DNA from: Sebastes aleutianus
Taxonomy: Eukaryota > Chordata > Actinopteri > Perciformes > Sebastidae
Assembly (NCBI GenBank): GCA_916700875.1
Contig: CAKAKS010000066.1
Location: 14,814,361 to 14,878,360 of the forward strand
Direction: 5' to 3'
DNA: 64,000 nucleotides
Shown here one piece after another: positions 60,701 to 64,000 of this stretch (positions within the stretch are counted from its first letter, which is position 1; the number at the start of each line of letters is the position of its first letter). The notes under the pieces are model-generated. The model did not search any database, had not been told where the DNA came from, and worked only from the letters and a program-made list of their open reading frames with translations. Position numbers and translations under genes: made by a program.

Positions 60701-63250
60701 TCCTGTGTGAATTAAATACTTGACAAATGAAAACAAGTGTATTATTATTTATAAAGAGTATTTTTTCATTTAATTAGACATTTAATGCAAAATGAAAATA
60801 ACAATTTCAAGTAAAATTATGGAGGAAAAAAATGAATAAATATTTCCAGCTTTGACTATTTTAACATGTATGCACACATATACAGAGTAATCAGACACTA
60901 GTCTGATTTAACTGAGTTTGATGAGATTTTCTGAGAAATTTTAGTTAGTATGTGCTTGTTATTATCAATCTAGACGTAATCGTGTATCACAATATCTCGA
61001 TATTTGATTTCATCACGATTGATCATCCATCATCCATTGAAAGATGTTAAATTATCATATTTAATTATCGCCCAGCCCTACCATGAAATAATGTCGCTTG
61101 TATGCTAACTACTGTGTTTTATTATCTGTAGACACTAGAGGCTCTGGACTCTGGCAAAGTGTTTCTCATGGCATACTTTGTAGATCTGATGGCCACAATC
61201 AAAACCTTGAGATATTATGGCGGCTGGGCGGACAAGATTCACGGCAAAACCATCCCTGTAGGTGAGTTGCCCTTTTTTTCAATATTGTTCGCCAACACTC
61301 GTGACACAAAAGACACTTTAGATCATAGATATCGCCATGTTTGACAATATATTGAACATAAAATCCACCATAGTGTGTTCAAAACGATCATGAATTAACT
61401 ATGCATTGTTTTCAGATGGAGAGTATTTTACTTACACACGACATGAGCCCATCGGAGTATGTGGCCAGATCATTCCTGTGAGTAGAAAAAGATAATTTTT
61501 TCAAAACACTTGCAACACAACACTTGCAAATGCACAGCATGTTTATACCATATTCATTAGTTTCTCAGGTGACTATAACTGTAATGAGAAAGGTTGTAAA
61601 ACATTATGTGTTTTTAATGCTTATTCAATATTAATTGTACTTTTACAAGTTCCTCATGTTGTTGCAACTCAAACATGTTTATGTTTGGCCAACAGTGGAA
61701 CTTCCCGGTGATGATGTTTGCGTGGAAGATTGCTCCGGCTCTGTGCTGTGGGAACACTGTAGTCATCAAACCTGCTGAACAGACCCCATTATCAGCCCTG
61801 CACATGGCTGCACTCATCAAAGAGGTACTTGGATACAATGATACAAGAACAAAGAACATGTGGGCAAAAGCCATAAATTTGCATTCAGAAATTGTTGAGA
61901 CCTGCACAGCTGTAAAAGTAGAATGACTGCTCTAAGATTATGTCTCAGTTAAAGATGAACATGTGTCTCTCCCTCTGTGACGTCTCTCTGTGTTCAGGCT
62001 GGGTTTCCTCCAGGAGTTGTGAACGTGGTTCCAGGTTACGGTCAGACAGCAGGCTGCGCCATTTCCCACCACATGGACATCGACAAAGTAGCCTTCACCG
62101 GATCTACTGCTGTTAGTATCTATTGACATGAATAGCAAATTGAGCAAGGGTCTCTTCGCCTGTTGTCTCTTCTCTTCTAGCATCATTTGCTCCTATTTGT
62201 ATTGACTATTTCACTGCAATGTCACTGTGTACCTCACACTGTCGTCATTGGTTGCCAGGTTGGGAAACTCATCCAGAAGGCTGCAGGTGACAGCAACCTG
62301 AAAAGAGTTACACTAGAACTCGGTGGGAAAAACCCAAACATTGTCTTTGCTGACTGTAACTGTGAGTAATAAGTTACTGGATTACTTTATAGTTACTTCT
62401 TAAATATTCTGTGTGTTATTGTACACATAGTGTATGTCATTTTTAGGGATTGCATTATTCTATACACTGTTGATGAGGGCAAGTTGCTTTAAAATGACTA
62501 AAAATGAAAATGTGGGAAGACAGCAGGCTGGACTGATCTTAAAGGGTAACTTAAGTATTTTTCAACCTGGACCGGAATTTCCCATGTTTTTGTGTCTTAG
62601 GGACTTAGGGACAACAATTTCTGAAATTGGTCCAGTATTGAGGGGAAACGTTGTAAACTGCCGCGAAACGAGCTGCGACGGCAAGTGAGCAGCGTCAATG
62701 TGCTTGTTTTTGCCACTGACAGGCTCAGATTGTTATTATAGAGTCTGACAACATTATGGAAAGGATCCTACAGAGAAATAAAATGTTTTTCTGACCTTTC
62801 GCTTGATCCGGTCTGTTTCTTATTGTGTCCAAGTCCCGCTCAAGGAGAAGTCTCGTTGTGAAATCTGAATATCCGTATACTCTGGCTCAATTAAATACGG
62901 GTGGCCATCGAATTCAAAGACCTCGTCCACGTTGTTGAAAATCATCTAAATATTCAGCCACAACTTTGAAAATCTTTTAGAGAACACTAAGCTACTCTTT
63001 CTGTACTCCAACACAACAAACTCTGCCCAGCTGGCACTCGCGTTTCCACGATGGATGTATTCCACCTTCAGAGCGAGACTTTTTCTTCTTATGCTTTCTG
63101 GCAGTCTAGGTGCCATTGTGGCGCATTGCTGCCTCTCGCAGGTCAGAATTAGGTTGCAGTTGAGGGTATGACTATTTCCAAAGGTTTAATCCTGTTGCTT
63201 CACAGTCTTTTTCTGTGTGTCCATATGTGATAATGTGGTAATGTAATGGG

Positions 63251-63286
<36 letters not shown>

Positions 63287-63935
63287 TTGTATTGTCTTTA
63301 CAACTCTTGAGCGAGACTCCATAAGCCTGTCATGGCAAAAACAAGCACTTTTAGTGGACGTAAATGATGGTGCCAGCTTGCCCCAATAGGATTACATTGC
63401 AGCCCGTGAGCAGCTGCCGTCTGCAGCGCTCTCCCTCAATACTGGACCAATTTCAGAAATTGTTGTCGCTATTAGTCAGTTATACCCAAAAACATGGGAA
63501 AATAGGTCACAGGTTGAAAAATACCAAAGTTACCCTTTAAGTATTTCCAGAGAATAACGAATATTTTACTGTACCTTCAGTGTAGACTGTGAAGGCACCA
63601 CACATGACGTGACAGACAGGTGTAACTCCAATCCATGCCCTAATGCTGGTCAAATTTTTTAAGCAGTCATGTGTGGCACAGGTAGCAAACAGGGACTATG
63701 CTGTATCGCCCTTTTTACTTCCTTTACATGTGCACATGTCTGTCTTGCAGTAGAGTACGCAGTGGAGCAGGCCCACAGCGGCCTGTTCTTTAACCAGGGC
63801 CAGTGCTGTCTGGCCGGATCCAGGGTGTTCGTAGAGGAACCCATCTACGAGGAGTTTGTCCACCGCAGTGTGGAGAAGGCCAGAGGGAAAGTCCTGGGAA
63901 ACCCACTGCTGCCAGGGGTTGACCAAGGACCACAG
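57750..63935 (+). CDS. aldh1a1: Aldehyde dehydrogenase 1A-type (retinaldehyde dehydrogenase-like), 3' end outside window
   Basis: Coding join: 57750-57801, 59213-59370, 60136-60240, 60354-60494, 61132-61261, 61416-61477, 61696-61824, 61998-62111, 62259-62361, 63751-63935; 393 codons, all phases consistent, with about 150 codons missing on the right. It is a cytosolic NAD-dependent dehydrogenase fold: TPWNF-type segment IIPWNFPVMM, Rossmann motif FTGSTAVGK, general-base glutamate in LELGGKNP, catalytic cysteine in FNQGQCCLAGSR. Family members oxidise retinal to retinoic acid and other aldehydes. FINNEWHES, RLLLATLEAL, RHEPIGVCG, VVNVVPGYG and HMDIDKVAFTGST are nearer ALDH1A1 than ALDH1A2 or 1A3 as I recall them, with some ALDH2-like positions. 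The first ~65 residues before LFINNEW form a His/Gln/Pro-rich extension about twice the usual length, encoded by exons 1 and 2. The ATG lies about 40 bases downstream of a TATA box. The exact paralogue name is uncertain; the ALDH1A class is secure. Confidence 0.87.
60541..61080. mobile_element. hAT-like non-autonomous transposon (GGGCTGGGCGAT termini)
   Basis: The ends TAGGGCTGGGCGAT and ATCGCCCAGCCCTA form a 14-bp inverted repeat. Flanks CCATGAAG and CCATGAAA form an 8-bp duplication with one mismatch. The interior is AT-rich with ATATCGATA-like motifs. It is 540 bp, inside intron 4 of the aldehyde dehydrogenase gene. Confidence 0.8.
62539..63540. mobile_element. piggyBac-like MITE with long inverted ends
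   Basis: TTAAAGGGTAACTT at the left and AAGTTACCCTTTAA at the right are perfect inverses bordered by TTAA. Similarity continues inward (GTATTTTTCAACCTG, CCCATGTTTTTG). It occupies most of intron 9 of the aldehyde dehydrogenase gene, about 1.0 kb, with no transposase. Confidence 0.78.
63249..63280. repeat. (TA)n microsatellite
   Basis: About fourteen TA dinucleotides followed by a short CA run, inside the MITE of intron 9 of the aldehyde dehydrogenase gene. Confidence 0.9.
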
Positions 63936-64000
63936 GTATGGGCATCTGATCAAATATCTCCACTTCCACTTAACTGCGCAATGTGCAAAGAGAAAATCTG

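Overview
The window is vertebrate nuclear DNA, most likely from a ray-finned (percomorph-type) teleost. Evidence: protein-coding genes split into many short exons with GT-AG introns, low coding density, abundant CA/TG microsatellites, and many short DNA-transposon relics (hAT-like with 8-bp target duplications, piggyBac-like with TTAA targets, a Tc1-like copy) plus a LINE-2-like fragment, a mix typical of teleosts. There is no operon structure and no bacterial signal.

Five genes can be assembled exon by exon with reading phase preserved across every junction. From left to right: (1) mfsd3-like transporter, minus strand, three coding exons at 19095-18396, 8500-8353 and 1575-1475, the 3' part lying beyond the left edge, with introns of about 6.8 and 9.9 kb filled with repeats. 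(2) Annexin A1-like gene, minus strand, 11 coding exons, 28641 to 24231, 337 residues, with a TATA box upstream of a noncoding first exon. (3) A C-terminal-motor kinesin (kinesin-14) whose motor end resembles the plant/sea-urchin calmodulin-binding kinesin (KCBP) group, plus strand, 21 coding exons, 32279 to 43441, 894 residues. (4) Cytochrome P450 of family 1, best read as cyp1d1, minus strand, 7 coding exons, 53582 to 47197, 529 residues. (5) Aldehyde dehydrogenase 1A-type gene, plus strand, 10 coding exons from 57750 to 63935, the last ~150 codons lying beyond the right edge.

The order annexin A1 - CYP1D1 - ALDH1A resembles, as far as I recall, the human 9q21 neighbourhood (ANXA1, the CYP1D1P pseudogene, ALDH1A1). 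This makes the right-hand gene a candidate aldh1a1-type gene. That is notable because aldh1a1 has been reported as lost in teleosts. cyp1d1 and the aldehyde dehydrogenase are transcribed divergently; both families can act on retinoids, so a functional pairing is possible but is only inference.

The remaining sequence is intronic or intergenic. It holds a hierarchical tandem array (about 19.4-21.35 kb), a local duplication split by a LINE-2 insertion (22.07-23.34 kb), several transposons with recognisable termini and target duplications, nested insertions, long purine-strand tracts and microsatellites, one of which abuts an annexin splice donor. I found no CRISPR, rRNA or confident tRNA genes. 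No unmistakably new multi-gene system is visible. The most unusual genes are the KCBP-like kinesin and the ALDH1A gene with its long N-terminal extension.
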